Shown: positions 19,771-29,766 of the stretch, piece after piece
How positions within the stretch are numbered: the stretch's first letter is position 1
How the letters are laid out: every line of letters begins with the position of its first letter
Source: Cycloclasticus sp. 46_120_T64
Lineage (GTDB): Bacteria > Pseudomonadota > Gammaproteobacteria > Methylococcales > Cycloclasticaceae
Direction of reading: 5' to 3'
DNA: 64,000 bases
Assembly: GCA_002162695.1 (NCBI GenBank)
Contig: MAAM01000005.1
Coordinates: 124,001-188,000, forward strand
Notes under the pieces: model-generated
The model's input: the letters and a program-made list of their open reading frames with translations, nothing else
What the model was told of the DNA's origin: nothing
The model's database searches: none
Translations under genes and position numbers: made by a program

Positions 19771-20508
19771 TTAATGCATAAACATACCGCCATTCATACT
19801 GATCTCGGAGCCTGTCGTGTAGCCGGCTAAATCACTCGCTAAAAATGAAACACCATGAGCGACCTCTTCAGGGGTGCATAAACGCCCCATCGGCACACCG
19901 CTCTCAATCTGTTTCAGCACTTCTTTATCAATGGCCATCACCATCGGGGTTGAAACATAACCCGGAGAAATCGTATTAACCGTCACCCCTTTACGCGCCA
20001 CTTCACGCGACAAGGATTTGGTAAAACCGTGCATACCGGCCTTAGAAGCGGAATAATTACACTGCCCCATTTGCCCACGCTGCCCGTTCACCGAAGAAAC
20101 ATTAATAATTCGCCCGAAACCACGCTCGCACATCCCTTCGAAAATTTGCCGAGTCATATTAAAAATACTATTCAAATTTGTATCGATCACCGCATCCCAA
20201 CTATCAGCCGTCATTTTTTTAAACATCCCATCCTTGGTGATGCCCGCATTATTAACGAGGATGTCAATCGACCCTATATTCTGCTCAACCCACTTGATCG
20301 CCGTTCCACAGGCCTCAAAATCGGTCACGGGGCAGTGCACGATATCAATATTAAACCCCGCCGCCTGTTGCGCCTGCTGCCACACCTTGGCCTTTTTTTC
20401 ATTATTATATGCCGCCACTACCTTATAACCATCCTGAGCAAAACGTTGGCAAATCGCCTCACCTATCCCTCCGGTCCCCCCGGTTACCACCGCAACTTTC
20501 TGATCCAT
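19771..20508 (-). CDS. phaB: Acetoacetyl-CoA reductase (SDR family)
   Basis: PhaB/PhbB reduces acetoacetyl-CoA to (R)-3-hydroxybutyryl-CoA with NADPH for polyhydroxybutyrate synthesis. This 245-residue short-chain dehydrogenase shows TGGTGGIGEAICQRF (cofactor loop), NNAG, and the catalytic Ser/Tyr/Lys in INVSSVNGQ...YSASKAG. The stretch GQRGQMGQCNYSASKAGMHGFTK is closer to PhbB than to FabG. No phaA or phaC is adjacent. GGGAGA precedes the ATG, and a terminator follows. Confidence 0.88.
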   Translation of the reverse strand: MDQKVAVVTGGTGGIGEAICQRFAQDGYKVVAAYNNEKKAKVWQQAQQAAGFNIDIVHCPVTDFEACGTAIKWVEQNIGSIDILVNNAGITKDGMFKKMTADSWDAVIDTNLNSIFNMTRQIFEGMCERGFGRIINVSSVNGQRGQMGQCNYSASKAGMHGFTKSLSREVARKGVTVNTISPGYVSTPMVMAIDKEVLKQIESGVPMGRLCTPEEVAHGVSFLASDLAGYTTGSEISMNGGMFMH

Positions 20509-20730
20509 AGTATCTCCCTTAAAGTCTCTGTTATTAATCCATCATAAAACCGAACACTAAACCCAACTATATATCAACAGCCATTCCAATAAATTTGGCC
20601 TAACTCAATACTGCCAAAATTCCTCATACTTTACAAGCAAAACACCCTAACAAAATAATGGCAGCGCCACTTACCACCCAAGCGAGCGAGCACGCAACGA
20701 GTAAACCTGAGAACTGATCGCTGGCTCAAC

Positions 20731-20752
20731 ATGGCTAATACTTTTTAGCCAT
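20731..20752. other. Inverted repeat upstream of the PilZ gene
   Basis: ATGGCTA (20731-20737) and TAGCCAT (20746-20752) form a 7-bp hairpin followed by TTTTAAG. It lies in the 299-bp gap between phaB and the PilZ gene, which otherwise shows no gene. It may be an operator or a weak terminator. Confidence 0.3.
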
Positions 20753-20807
20753 TTTAAGCTAAACTAAGTAGACGACTTGTTCTCGAATAACGAAGGGGTT
20801 TTTAAAT

Positions 20808-21107
20808 ATGCTAGTAACGTCTAATAATCGAAAATTTTCGCGCATGAACGCCGAATGCGACATGGAATTTGTTAACCCAGGAACCAAGGTAAGCGGTCGA
20901 GGCCATAGTATTAACTTAAGCGCCGCTGGCATCCTCTTTAGAACCCACGATAAATTAATTACCGGTAGCTCCTTAGAAATAGTCGTTAGCCCGGTTAACA
21001 CCGTCACCCCTCCCTTGAACGCACTAATTGAAATTATTCGTGTTGTTGCCGTAGAAAACGATGAATATGAAGTCGCCGCTACGATCGAAGGCATCAAGGG
21101 CGCTTAA
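20808..21107 (+). CDS. PilZ-domain protein, probable c-di-GMP receptor
   Basis: A 99-residue stand-alone PilZ domain. The c-di-GMP-binding residues are visible: R-x3-R in NRKFSRM (residues 8-12) and the NLSAAG turn (D/N-x-S-x2-G) about 25 residues later. Such proteins bind cyclic di-GMP and switch motility, exopolysaccharide or other targets; the target cannot be seen here. GAAGGGG lies upstream of the ATG. queD follows 19 bp downstream on the same strand. Confidence 0.85.
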   Translation: MLVTSNNRKFSRMNAECDMEFVNPGTKVSGRGHSINLSAAGILFRTHDKLITGSSLEIVVSPVNTVTPPLNALIEIIRVVAVENDEYEVAATIEGIKGA

Positions 21108-21126
21108 TATACCAACGAGGTAAAAC

Positions 21127-21531
21127 TTGTACTCCATTACCAAAAATCTATCCTTTTGTTACGGTCACCGGCTGATGAATCACCCCGGTAAATGTCGTCA
21201 CCTACATGGCCACTCTGCGCGTGTGTCTATCACCCTAAAGTCCGAACAGCTAAACGACCAAGGAATGGTTTGCGACTTCTCCGACATCAAACAATTTGCC
21301 GGCCAATGGATTGATGACACCTTCGATCACAATATGCTCTTGCATAAGGACGACCCGATATTAGCAAGCCTACAACAAGCCGGCGAACGAGTAATGGTCG
21401 TTGATGAACACCCCACTGCGGAGTTCTTAGCCAAAATGATTTTTGACTATGTTGCCGGTGGCGGCTTCCCTGTCAGTAATGTATCAGTCTGGGAAACCGA
21501 CAGTGCTAACGCGAGTTACTCTGGGAGCTGA
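21127..21531 (+). CDS. queD: 6-carboxy-5,6,7,8-tetrahydropterin synthase
   Basis: QueD converts dihydroneopterin triphosphate to 6-carboxytetrahydropterin on the way to queuosine. The 134 residues have the zinc ligands in CYGHRL and CRHLHGHSARV, the VCDFSDIK motif and FDHNMLL. The start is TTG at 21127 with a CGAGGT element upstream. The stop codon overlaps the ATG of the next gene by one base (TGATG), so translation is probably coupled. Confidence 0.93.
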   Translation: MYSITKNLSFCYGHRLMNHPGKCRHLHGHSARVSITLKSEQLNDQGMVCDFSDIKQFAGQWIDDTFDHNMLLHKDDPILASLQQAGERVMVVDEHPTAEFLAKMIFDYVAGGGFPVSNVSVWETDSANASYSGS

Positions 21532-21947
21532 TGCTACATAGAGTCAGGCCACTCAACAAGTCATTTTGTTTACAAACACTTTGCGAAAATAATTACCGCA
21601 AACTAGTAAGTTTAATCCCTTGTTTTGAGCAACTCGAGACTAACGGCGTCGTTAAGACCACTGTCTTAGCAAAGGCGCCGTTCACCTATCACTTATCACT
21701 CACCTTCGGTGACCTCGATAAAATCGGCCAACACTCGAACATCGAGTGCCGTGTGTATTTAGACACTCAATCCGTCGACGTCCTCAACATAGCTGGGCTA
21801 AGCAGTCCCACTCAAGCGCAAAGGTCCACACCAAAAAAACTCCTTCAGCATAAGTGGGAAATTAACTATTTTTTCGAAAAGTGGCTGGTTTTCCAACTAC
21901 AGCGGGCAAATGAGGAACCATTAGACCGTCAGGCCGCCCTAGTTTAA
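21531..21947 (+). CDS. DUF1249 (YqiB-like) family protein
   Basis: A 138-residue cytoplasmic protein. CENNYRKLVSLIP and the closing KWEINYFFEKWLVFQL match the E. coli YqiB (DUF1249) layout, in which QINQFLADWL occupies the same place. Function unknown. In Pseudomonas the family sits between nudF and cpdA; here it is coupled to queD by a one-base overlap. Confidence 0.8.
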   Translation: MLHRVRPLNKSFCLQTLCENNYRKLVSLIPCFEQLETNGVVKTTVLAKAPFTYHLSLTFGDLDKIGQHSNIECRVYLDTQSVDVLNIAGLSSPTQAQRSTPKKLLQHKWEINYFFEKWLVFQLQRANEEPLDRQAALV

Positions 21948-21955
21948 GCCTTCAA

Positions 21956-23290
21956 TTAACGCGCTTTCCGCGTCAACTTAAAGACCACCGGGCTCAGCAA
22001 TAACAGCGCAATCAGGTTAGGAATAGCCATTAAGCCATTTAACACATCGGCCATCAGCCACAACAAGTCCAAGTCCATCACCGCCCCTAGCGGAATAGCC
22101 AGCACCCAGGCCACCCTATAATATGGGATAACTGCCGCGCTGCTAATATACTCCACGCAACGTTCACCATAATAACTCCAGCCCAATAAAGTAGTTAACG
22201 CAAAAATAGCCAAACCAAAGCTCACCACATATTCACCATAACCCGGCAAGCCCATACTAAAAGCGTGTGCAGACAAGGACGCGCCGGTCTCTCCACTGGT
22301 CCAACTGCCGGTCAGAATAATCACCAAGGCAGTCATGCTACAAACGATAATCGTATCGATAAAGGTACCGAGCATCGCTATCTTACCCTGCTGCACCGGA
22401 TCACTGGTTTTTGCCGCTGCGTGGGCAATGGGTGCGGTGCCTAGGCCTGCTTCGTTAGAAAACACCCCACGCGCGACACCAAAACGAATCGCCGCCATCA
22501 CCCCCGCGCCAGCAAAACCACCCGCCGCGGCGGTACCGGTAAAAGCGTCATTAACAATCAATAACAGCGCCGAAGGCACCGCATCTAAACGCTGAATAAT
22601 AATAAACCCAGCCGCGAGTACATAAGCAGCCCCCATAAAAGGCACCAATTTGGCGGCGACACGGCCTATCCGCTGAATACCTCCGAGTAATACCGCATAA
22701 ACCAGCAGTGCCATCACTAAGCCCGTCTGCCAAGCGGGGATATCCAGTGTGTGATTCAGCGCATCGGCTACCGAGTTTGCCTGAATCGTATTACCAATAC
22801 CAAACGCCGCTAATGCCCCGAATAACGCAAACAAGAAAGCCAACCAGCGCCATCTTTCACCCAAACCATTTTTAATATAGTACATCGGGCCACCCACATA
22901 AGCCCCCTGTTCGTTTACCTCTCGGTACTTCACCGCCAACACGGCCTCCGCATACTTGGTTGCCATACCGAGCAAAGCGGTTAACCACATCCAAAATATC
23001 GCCCCCGGCCCACCTAAAAATATGGCGGTCGCCACACCGGCAATATTACCGGTGCCGATGGTAGCGGCTAATGAGGTCATCAAGGCATTGAAGGGGCTAA
23101 TTTCACCATCATCCAAATCATCACTATGGCGACCACGCCACAACAAAGAAAATGCCGGTAATAATTGCCGCAGAGGCATCAAGAACAGCCCCAGCATTAA
23201 GTAAACGCCCGTGCCTAATAACAAGGTTAAGGTGACCGGCCCCCAGACAAAACTACTGATTGAATTAAGCAGCTGTGTTAATGTTTCCAT
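21956..23290 (-). CDS. Sodium:alanine symporter (AGCS family)
   Basis: A 444-residue inner-membrane transporter with about ten membrane segments. The AGCS signatures are clear: ATIGTGNIAGVATAIFLGGPGAIFWMW and later GVARGVFSNEAGLGTAPIAHAAAKT. The family imports alanine or glycine with Na+ or H+. A sodium-coupled carrier fits a cell with Na+-NQR. It is convergent with the DUF1249 gene (8 bp gap). Confidence 0.94.
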   Translation of the reverse strand: METLTQLLNSISSFVWGPVTLTLLLGTGVYLMLGLFLMPLRQLLPAFSLLWRGRHSDDLDDGEISPFNALMTSLAATIGTGNIAGVATAIFLGGPGAIFWMWLTALLGMATKYAEAVLAVKYREVNEQGAYVGGPMYYIKNGLGERWRWLAFLFALFGALAAFGIGNTIQANSVADALNHTLDIPAWQTGLVMALLVYAVLLGGIQRIGRVAAKLVPFMGAAYVLAAGFIIIQRLDAVPSALLLIVNDAFTGTAAAGGFAGAGVMAAIRFGVARGVFSNEAGLGTAPIAHAAAKTSDPVQQGKIAMLGTFIDTIIVCSMTALVIILTGSWTSGETGASLSAHAFSMGLPGYGEYVVSFGLAIFALTTLLGWSYYGERCVEYISSAAVIPYYRVAWVLAIPLGAVMDLDLLWLMADVLNGLMAIPNLIALLLLSPVVFKLTRKAR

Positions 23291-23380
23291 ACCGTGTTCT
23301 CAGTGAGCGTTTATAAAGTTAAGACATTATTACAGTTTCAGCCTAAGCAATCCATTTATTCAGCCCGAGCAAACACCGCC

Positions 23381-23608
23381 ATGTATAACAATAAACTCCC
23401 CTACATTGTTCCCATCAAGAAAGGCGAAGAGGTGTATATTTGCCAATGTGGAAAAACGGCCAACCCCCCTTATTGTGACGGTAGCCACAAACAGACAGAT
23501 GACATTCGCCCGCTAATTTACACCGCAACAAGAGATCAAAATATATTCATTTGCGGTTGCGGTAAATCGGCCGATTTACCTTGGTGCGATGACAGCCACA
23601 AACAATAA
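23381..23608 (+). CDS. Small CDGSH-type iron-sulfur protein with two motifs
   Basis: 75 residues from ATG 23381. Two CDGSH-type repeats are visible: CQCGKTANPPYCDGSHK and CGCGKSADLPWCDDSHK; the second has Asp for Gly. Each three-Cys/one-His set binds a [2Fe-2S] cluster in the mitoNEET-like family, and tandem CDGSH proteins are common in bacteria. The frame is open back to 23294, but the added part has no conserved sequence and would nearly abut the divergent symporter start, so I prefer the internal ATG. The physiological role is not known. Confidence 0.85.
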   Translation: MYNNKLPYIVPIKKGEEVYICQCGKTANPPYCDGSHKQTDDIRPLIYTATRDQNIFICGCGKSADLPWCDDSHKQ

Positions 23609-23637
23609 CCCCCTATAATCTTACGAGTTTTTAACCC

Positions 23638-24138
23638 ATGAATATTTTGCAGCAGTACTTTGAATCCGAACTAATCGACGATGAAGCCATGTATTACGTC
23701 GAAATGCACGGTTATTTAACCAGCTTAAACATCCAGCCTGGCGAGTTAAGCCAAACACAAATCCTCGCGGAGATTTTTGCCGATAAAGTACCCACCGAGG
23801 ACATCAGCACAGCAATTTTTGAATTACAAAACAACATCGAACAAAACCTATTAAACGGTGACTTCCCCGATGTTGTCAGTGCCGACGAAGAGGAGGACTC
23901 ACTCACCCTTTGGGCCGCAGGTTTCATGCAAGGCGTATTCCAGCAAGAAGAACTCTGGTTTAACAAACACCCCGAAGAAGTTGCCGAGTTAACCTTACCG
24001 ATCCTCAGTTGCTCTGAACTCCTAGACGAAGAGGCTGAAGCAGCGCTCGATGACGAGATCTTAGACGACATGGCCGACAAAATACCCGACTGCGTGATCG
24101 ACCTATACCTATTATTTCACGCCCCAGAGGACAAATAA
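23638..24138 (+). CDS. UPF0149 (YgfB/YecA-like) protein
   Basis: A 166-residue, strongly acidic protein. The layout MHGYLTSLNIQP...LWAAGFMQGV fits the UPF0149/YgfB-YecA fold, whose GFxxG helix pair is conserved. There is no C-terminal SEC-type zinc motif, so it is of the short form. Function unknown. The next gene (DUF1853) begins immediately after its stop codon and in the same frame; the ribosome-binding site for that gene lies inside this gene's last codons. Confidence 0.75.
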   Translation: MNILQQYFESELIDDEAMYYVEMHGYLTSLNIQPGELSQTQILAEIFADKVPTEDISTAIFELQNNIEQNLLNGDFPDVVSADEEEDSLTLWAAGFMQGVFQQEELWFNKHPEEVAELTLPILSCSELLDEEAEAALDDEILDDMADKIPDCVIDLYLLFHAPEDK

Positions 24139-25089
24139 GTCACTGACGTTAATCCAATAAGCGAACTACAAAACCCACTCGCGCGCGATCTCGAGTGGGT
24201 TATTTCCAGCCCACCCATCATCCAAGGCCAGTACCAACAAAAGAACTGGACAGAGGCTAACTTCTGGCAACAGCAATCAGAGCAGTTCCGCCTTCGACTA
24301 CAACAATTAGACAACAAACCCGATTCGCTTAACGAGCTTTTACAGCAGCAGCGCGACTACCGCTTAGGCCACCGCTTCGAAACCTTGTTAGCTTTTTGGT
24401 TTGAACACAGTCCGCGCTACCAAATTATTGCGCAAAACTTACAGGTATACGAAGCCAACAGAACCATTGGCGAATTTGACTTCATCATAAAAGACCTCGA
24501 GCGCAACAAAGTCCAACACTGGGAAGTCGCCTGTAAATTTTATTTAGGCCTAGGCAGTACCGATAAACGAGAGAACTGGCTGGGGCCGATGTTGAAAGAC
24601 CGCTTAAATATAAAGTTCGATAATATGCAACAACGGCAAAGCCTATTATCTGAGCAGCCCGCGGCCCAACAGCTATTACAGCGACGTGGTTTACATATCG
24701 ATGAATCCATCTGTCTGATGAAAGGTCGTTTGTTCTACCCCCTTACACGAGCACTTAGCCCATCACCCGAGAAAGCCGGCAACAATCATCAACGAGGATG
24801 GTGGGCAAGACCCGATGAATTCCTCGCGCACTACGACACGCAACCCCTGCGATGGCGACCGTTAACAAAAAATCAATGGTTAGCTCCACAGCAACACGAC
24901 TGCAGCAACATCAGCCATAACGCCCGTGAGATTCTCCAACAATTTCACGATAAACCCCAACAACACCCATTATGCGTCGTCGGCTTCACACAAGATGAAT
25001 CGTCTAGCGAAGAATTAGCACGGGTGTTTTTGGTCGCAAAAGACTGGGCTAAAACCCTTAACATCGTTGATAATGGGAGTCCAAACTAA
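24139..25089 (+). CDS. DUF1853 family protein with a defective or unusual start codon
   Basis: DUF1853 proteins are ~300-residue cytoplasmic proteins of unknown function. The frame from 24139 gives 316 residues. NPLARDLEWVISSPP near the start and HRFETLLAFWFEHSPRY are typical. The first ATG, GTG or TTG in this frame is TTG 24385, which would delete the conserved N-terminal ~82 residues. A good AGAGGA (24126-24131) sits seven bases before codon GTC at 24139, exactly where a GTG start would be expected. Either GTC replaced GTG (mutation or sequencing error), or a rare start is used. The body of the gene is intact. Confidence 0.75.
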   Translation, partial: VTDVNPISELQNPLARDLEWVISSPPIIQGQYQQKNWTEANFWQQQSEQFRLRLQQLDNKPDSLNELLQQQRDYRLGHRFETLLAFWFEHSPRYQIIAQNLQVYEANRTIGEFDFIIKDLERNKVQHWEVACKFYLGLGSTDKRENWLGPMLKDRLNIKFDNMQQRQSLLSEQPAAQQLLQRRGLHIDESICLMKGRLFYPLTRALSPSPEKAGNNHQRGWWARPDEFLAHYDTQPLRWRPLTKNQWLAPQQHDCSNISHNAREILQQFHDKPQQHPLCVVGFTQDESSSEELARVFLVAKDWAKTLNIVDNGSPN

Positions 25090-25109
25090 CTTGTTATCCG
25101 AGATCAGCC

Positions 25110-26300
25110 TTGAGCAACGACATTCAGCAACCCATCGAAAACATCCGCATCAATGATTGTGAAATCACCTTATTAGGTACTGCCCACGTCTCCAAAGCCA
25201 GCGCCGATGCGGTTAAAACCCTCATTACTGAAAACGCCTATGAGGCCATTGCGATCGAGCTATGCCCCAGCCGCTATAACGCACTGATTGACCCCGATAG
25301 CCTCGCTCAGATGGACTTATTCAATGTGATAAAAAGCGGCAAAGCGTCGATGGTTACCGCCAGCTTAGCGCTCGGCGCGTTTCAACAGAAGATGGCGGAT
25401 GAGCTGGGTATTGAACCCGGCGCAGAAATGAAAATAGCCGCCGAGCTCGCCAAACAAAATCACAGACCGGTGTTATTAATTGACCGTGAAGTCGGCACCA
25501 CCTTAAAGCGTGTATACAGAAATGTGCCTTGGTGGAAACGCTTCGAACTCGTATCAGGCCTGCTCGGCAGCGTGATGTTCAGCGAGAAAGTTAGCGAAGC
25601 AGACATTGAAAAACTAAAAGAGGGTGATGTACTCGACGCCACCTTCTCGCAATTTGCCGAATCTTCCGCTGAAATTTATCAACCGCTAGTCAATGAACGC
25701 GACCAGTATATGGCCAGGCGCTTATTTGACGAAGCGCAGTCGGGGAAACACAGCAGTATCCTAGCTGTTATCGGCGCTGGACACTTAAAAGGCATCAAAG
25801 CTTATTTAAATTCTTCACTAAAAGACAGCCCGAGCCTTGAACAACTCGACAGCATTCCTAGCGCCAGCACTTGGCCTAAACTTATTCCATGGTTAATCGT
25901 CTTACTGGTGATGACGGGGTTTGCCATTGCTTTTAACCGAGCACCAGAACTCGGCTGGCAATTAGTTATTGAATGGGTCTTGATCAATGGCGGCCTATCG
26001 GCACTCGGCGCATTACTCGCCAACGGTCACCCGTTAACGGTTATTACCGCCTTCTTAGCCGCCCCTTTAACATCTCTGAACCCAACCGTAGGTGCAGGTA
26101 TGGTGACCGCCGCGACCGAGGCCTGGCTTAGAAAACCAACCGTTGGAGATTTTTCCAGCTTAAAAAAAGATACGGTAAAACTCACTGGCTGGTGGAAAAA
26201 CCGTGTATCTCGCACCCTATTGGTGTTCTTATTCAGCACCCTCGGGTCTGCTGCAGGCACCTATATTGCTGGTTTTAGAATTATTGAACAACTCAGCTAA
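25110..26300 (+). CDS. TraB/PrgY-family membrane protein
   Basis: 396 residues. The N-terminal part is a TraB/PrgY (Tiki-like) domain with LLGTAHVSKAS, AIELCPSRY, LLIDREVGTTLKR and later VIGAGHLKGI; in the wider family these GxxH motifs resemble metal-dependent hydrolase residues. The C-terminal ~130 residues hold three to four membrane segments. In Enterococcus related proteins inactivate peptide pheromones; in proteobacteria the role is unknown. The start is TTG at 25110, 20 bp after the DUF1853 gene. A terminator follows. Confidence 0.88.
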   Translation: MSNDIQQPIENIRINDCEITLLGTAHVSKASADAVKTLITENAYEAIAIELCPSRYNALIDPDSLAQMDLFNVIKSGKASMVTASLALGAFQQKMADELGIEPGAEMKIAAELAKQNHRPVLLIDREVGTTLKRVYRNVPWWKRFELVSGLLGSVMFSEKVSEADIEKLKEGDVLDATFSQFAESSAEIYQPLVNERDQYMARRLFDEAQSGKHSSILAVIGAGHLKGIKAYLNSSLKDSPSLEQLDSIPSASTWPKLIPWLIVLLVMTGFAIAFNRAPELGWQLVIEWVLINGGLSALGALLANGHPLTVITAFLAAPLTSLNPTVGAGMVTAATEAWLRKPTVGDFSSLKKDTVKLTGWWKNRVSRTLLVFLFSTLGSAAGTYIAGFRIIEQLS

Positions 26301-26331
26301 GAACTCCACGTTCATCAATAAAAACAACGAG

Positions 26332-26380
26332 CCTCGATGCTACAGCGGTACGAAGCTATAACATCGAGGTCTATTTTTAT
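26332..26380 (+). terminator. Probable terminator after the TraB gene
   Basis: CCTCGATG (26332-26339) pairs perfectly with CATCGAGG (26362-26369) and is followed by TCTATTTTTATATTC. The loop of 22 bases is long, but the stem and T-rich tail fit a rho-independent terminator between convergent genes. Confidence 0.65.
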
Positions 26381-26391
26381 ATTCGTTTTTA

Positions 26392-28788
26392 TTAAGCGGC
26401 AATTTGTTGAATATTTTTCCGCACCTGTTGACTCATCACCAAACCGGCATCATCAATAATTGCCTCAAGTTCCGCGCCATAGGTTAGCTTCCCCTTATCA
26501 TCCGCCCAAATAATACCTTGATTAAATAGCATCTCGATAAAACCTTTAAAGGAAGCCTTATCAAAGAACTCCGGGGAATTTAAACCATTCATTTCAGAGA
26601 GTTTCTCAGCCGTTTTGCCACAGCGTTTTTCCAACTCAAGGCGTGTTAACGCCCCATAACCTTGCTGCTTAAGCAATACCACCGTTAAATAAAAACGCTC
26701 CAAACTCAATGACACCCCGCGAGACAAATAAGCCATCAACGGTAAATTATCGTCGCTCACCGACAAGCTATCGGCCGTCTGATTAAGTAATCCTTGCTCA
26801 ATAAAACTAGCCAGCACTTGATTTGCAGCATGACTAATTTGACCTTGCCGCCAATGCATCGACAGCTCTACTTTTAAAAAGGGGTAAAGTAATTTAAACC
26901 AATGTATCACTTGTTTCTTATGTAACGATTGGCTGCTCAAAAAACAACACGCAATAAAAGACGGCAAGACAAATAAGTGAACAATATTATTTCTAAAGTA
27001 AGTCATCAAAATAGCATCACTGCCTTCAATGTATAACTCCCTTTCACGGCGTTTAAGAACACCAAACTCTTCGCCATAAGCAATAATAGCCGCAGCATCT
27101 AGCTCAAGCTGGGTGACATTTTTGGCATACGGTGCCGCTTTCAAAAACGCCAAGTAAATGCTTAATTGCTGGTTTAACTCAGCCTCACTCATGCTTTGCG
27201 TGGGTGTATTCAACAGGGCCGTCGCCAACAAACCAATCGCATTAACGTGCGTTGCTTCGTTGATACCCGACATAATCAACTCACCTAAATTATTCACCAC
27301 CTTCGACACGACAGCCTTATTGTCAACCACACTCTCTTTTCGCCAGTTTGGCTGCTGCGCCTCAATAACCGTATCTAAATAAATAGGCGAACCGAAATTA
27401 ACGTGCACCTGACCAAAACGATCTTTCAACGCCTTCAACGATCTCAACAAGCCCATCACTGACTCGTTTTTTTTCGGTTTTCCACTCAGTTCATTAACGT
27501 AAGTCTCGCCTTCCAGCAGCTTTTCATAAGCAAAATTAACCGGCACAAAGACCACCGAGCGTTTATGGTCACGCATATAACTGCGCACACTCATCGCCAA
27601 TAAACCGGGTTTCGCCTGCAACTTCCGCCCCGTTCGACTGCGCCCACCTTCGACGAAATACTCAACCGCCGTGCCATTGCTGGCCAAATGCCCCATATAC
27701 GCTTCAAATACCGAGCTATACAGCACATTACCTTTGAAGGTTCGGCGCAAAAAGAACGCGCCACAACGTCGTATCCAAGGGCCCGCAATAGGAATATTCA
27801 AATTAATACCGGCCGCCACGTGCGGCGGCGCTAAACCTTTATTAAACAGCGCATACGATAGAACTAAATAATCCATATGACTTTGATGGCTGGGCACATA
27901 AACAATTTGGTGTTCACGCGACAAACGCTCAACCCGTGAGAAGTGGTGCAAGACGATGCCGTCATACAACTTATTCCACAACCAGCCCAGCATTTTCTCC
28001 AAAACAATGGCTGCCCGCACATTAATAACCGCGGCTATTTCTACCGAATACGCCTTGGCCTGCTTCTCGGCATCGGCCCTCGATATCTTTTTACGACGCA
28101 CTTCACGTTCAATCGCCTGCTGCACTATCTCGCTTTGAATCAACTTATTCGCCAACGCCTTCGGCGAAGGCTGATCAGGGCCTATCGTTGCCAAGCGTGT
28201 ACGAGCGAAATGGACCCGTAAAACTCGAGACAGCTTACGCGCCAAAAAAGTAGAGCTTTGCTGCTCGACCAGCAATTGTTTTAAGGAAACGGCTTCACCA
28301 AAACGCAACAGCGTGTGTCGCCCATTAAACACTATCGATAAAAAACGCGATAAACGGCTCGACGTCACTCCTTCGTCGGTAAATAAAGCGCCCCAGATAC
28401 TGTCTGACTTTAGCGGTGCGCGCCCCCAAAAAATCGATACCGGGACGATTAACACATCCGCCGAATCCGCTGTTTTTAGCGTATCGATCAATTGTTGCAA
28501 GTAAACCGGTGCAGGATCAACAACATGACTTCGGCTGCATTCTAAACTACAAGCCGCCGATGGCTGATTAAAGGTCGCCAAACGAAGTCCATGACTGGGC
28601 AATGGTAAGCCTTGCTCAGCACAGACCCGCTCTAACACCTGTTGTTTAGACCGCGCATCGCTACGTGTCACATAACATACTTTTTTATTTTTCAGCGACG
28701 CTAACAAAGCATCGTCTTTTGGTAAGATCTTCGTCCGTACCCATAGCTTCAACAAACCGTTTAAAACACTCTTAAGCAAGCCGTTCAT
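26392..28788 (-). CDS. plsB: Glycerol-3-phosphate acyltransferase PlsB
   Basis: PlsB is a membrane-bound enzyme that acylates glycerol-3-phosphate at position 1, the first step of phospholipid synthesis, using acyl-CoA or acyl-ACP. The 798 residues match the family (E. coli ~807). The acyltransferase motifs appear in order: [15 protein letters not shown] (HX4D), [22 protein letters not shown] and [18 protein letters not shown]. Its ATG overlaps the ttcA stop by four bases. Confidence 0.97.
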   Translation of the reverse strand: MNGLLKSVLNGLLKLWVRTKILPKDDALLASLKNKKVCYVTRSDARSKQQVLERVCAEQGLPLPSHGLRLATFNQPSAACSLECSRSHVVDPAPVYLQQLIDTLKTADSADVLIVPVSIFWGRAPLKSDSIWGALFTDEGVTSSRLSRFLSIVFNGRHTLLRFGEAVSLKQLLVEQQSSTFLARKLSRVLRVHFARTRLATIGPDQPSPKALANKLIQSEIVQQAIEREVRRKKISRADAEKQAKAYSVEIAAVINVRAAIVLEKMLGWLWNKLYDGIVLHHFSRVERLSREHQIVYVPSHQSHMDYLVLSYALFNKGLAPPHVAAGINLNIPIAGPWIRRCGAFFLRRTFKGNVLYSSVFEAYMGHLASNGTAVEYFVEGGRSRTGRKLQAKPGLLAMSVRSYMRDHKRSVVFVPVNFAYEKLLEGETYVNELSGKPKKNESVMGLLRSLKALKDRFGQVHVNFGSPIYLDTVIEAQQPNWRKESVVDNKAVVSKVVNNLGELIMSGINEATHVNAIGLLATALLNTPTQSMSEAELNQQLSIYLAFLKAAPYAKNVTQLELDAAAIIAYGEEFGVLKRRERELYIEGSDAILMTYFRNNIVHLFVLPSFIACCFLSSQSLHKKQVIHWFKLLYPFLKVELSMHWRQGQISHAANQVLASFIEQGLLNQTADSLSVSDDNLPLMAYLSRGVSLSLERFYLTVVLLKQQGYGALTRLELEKRCGKTAEKLSEMNGLNSPEFFDKASFKGFIEMLFNQGIIWADDKGKLTYGAELEAIIDDAGLVMSQQVRKNIQQIAA

Positions 28789-29645
28789 TTACTCGCTCGC
28801 AGCGCTGAAAAAACAACCGGCTGAGAATGCACATCGGCTTCGCCGTCATTCTTGGCTTGGCTGAAATTCTCGAAGTCGAACATATTGTTATCTAATAACT
28901 GCGACGGCCGGATATTTTTTAAACTATTAAAAATAGTTTCAATACGCCCAGGGAATTGCTGATCCCAATCGCTCAGCATCTTCTTCATTTGCACACGCTG
29001 CAAACCGTCTTGGCTACCACAGAGGTTGCATGGAATAATCGGATAGGCCTTCAATTTAGCAAACTCTTCGATGTCTTTTTCGCGTGCATACGCCAACGGC
29101 CGAATCACAATATGTTTGCCATTATCACTCTTCAATTTTGCCGGCATCGCTTTCAACTGACCACCATGGAACATGTTCAAGAAAAACGTTTCAATGATAT
29201 CGTCACGATGATGGCCGAGCGCAATTTTATTATAAGCGTGTTCCTCCGCATAGGCATACAAAGCCCCTCGACGCATTCGAGAACATAGACCACAGGTTGT
29301 TTTCCCCTCAGGAATCACCCGTTTAACCACGCTGTAAGTATCTTGTTCTATGACGTGGTAAGCGACACCTAAAGACGCCAAATATTCTGGCAAGATATGC
29401 TCTGGAAACCCTGGCTGCTTTTGATCTAAGTTAACCACCAGCAGCTCAAAGTTAATCGGCGCACTCTGCTGTAAAGTCAGCAAAATATCGAGCATGGTAT
29501 AAGAATCCTTCCCGCCCGACAGGCACACCATGATGCGATCACCCTCTTCAATCATCTTATAATCGGCGATCGCCTGGCCCATTTCACGGCGCAGGCGCTT
29601 CTGTAGTTTATTAAAGCGCTGTCTTGTTTTATCGTCTGTATTCAT
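28785..29645 (-). CDS. ttcA: tRNA 2-thiocytidine(32) synthetase
   Basis: TtcA thiolates cytidine 32 of some tRNAs using ATP and an Fe-S cluster. The 286 residues include the PP-loop [14 protein letters not shown], the [10 protein letters not shown] pair and CNLCGSQ, which hold the cluster cysteines of the family. It is the first gene of a ttcA-plsB pair with a four-base overlap, an unusual pairing with no obvious link. Confidence 0.97.
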   Translation of the reverse strand: MNTDDKTRQRFNKLQKRLRREMGQAIADYKMIEEGDRIMVCLSGGKDSYTMLDILLTLQQSAPINFELLVVNLDQKQPGFPEHILPEYLASLGVAYHVIEQDTYSVVKRVIPEGKTTCGLCSRMRRGALYAYAEEHAYNKIALGHHRDDIIETFFLNMFHGGQLKAMPAKLKSDNGKHIVIRPLAYAREKDIEEFAKLKAYPIIPCNLCGSQDGLQRVQMKKMLSDWDQQFPGRIETIFNSLKNIRPSQLLDNNMFDFENFSQAKNDGEADVHSQPVVFSALRASK

Positions 29646-29766
29646 CCCGCCATTTTAGCAGATATCGCCCGCAGCCATTTGCCGATGCGGCTCAACAAAT
29701 AAAATGCGCTAAGATAGTCGACATTATGGTGATACCCTCGCCTCAACAAACCTATAACCACACAGC

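Noticed and set aside
20029-20547. 172-codon plus-strand frame opposite phaB
   Set aside because: It mirrors the conserved reductase gene; the product has no recognisable features.
23294-23380. Longer start for the CDGSH protein at 23294
   Set aside because: The extra 29 residues show no conserved sequence and would start 4 bp from the divergent symporter start; ATG 23381 is enough for both motifs.
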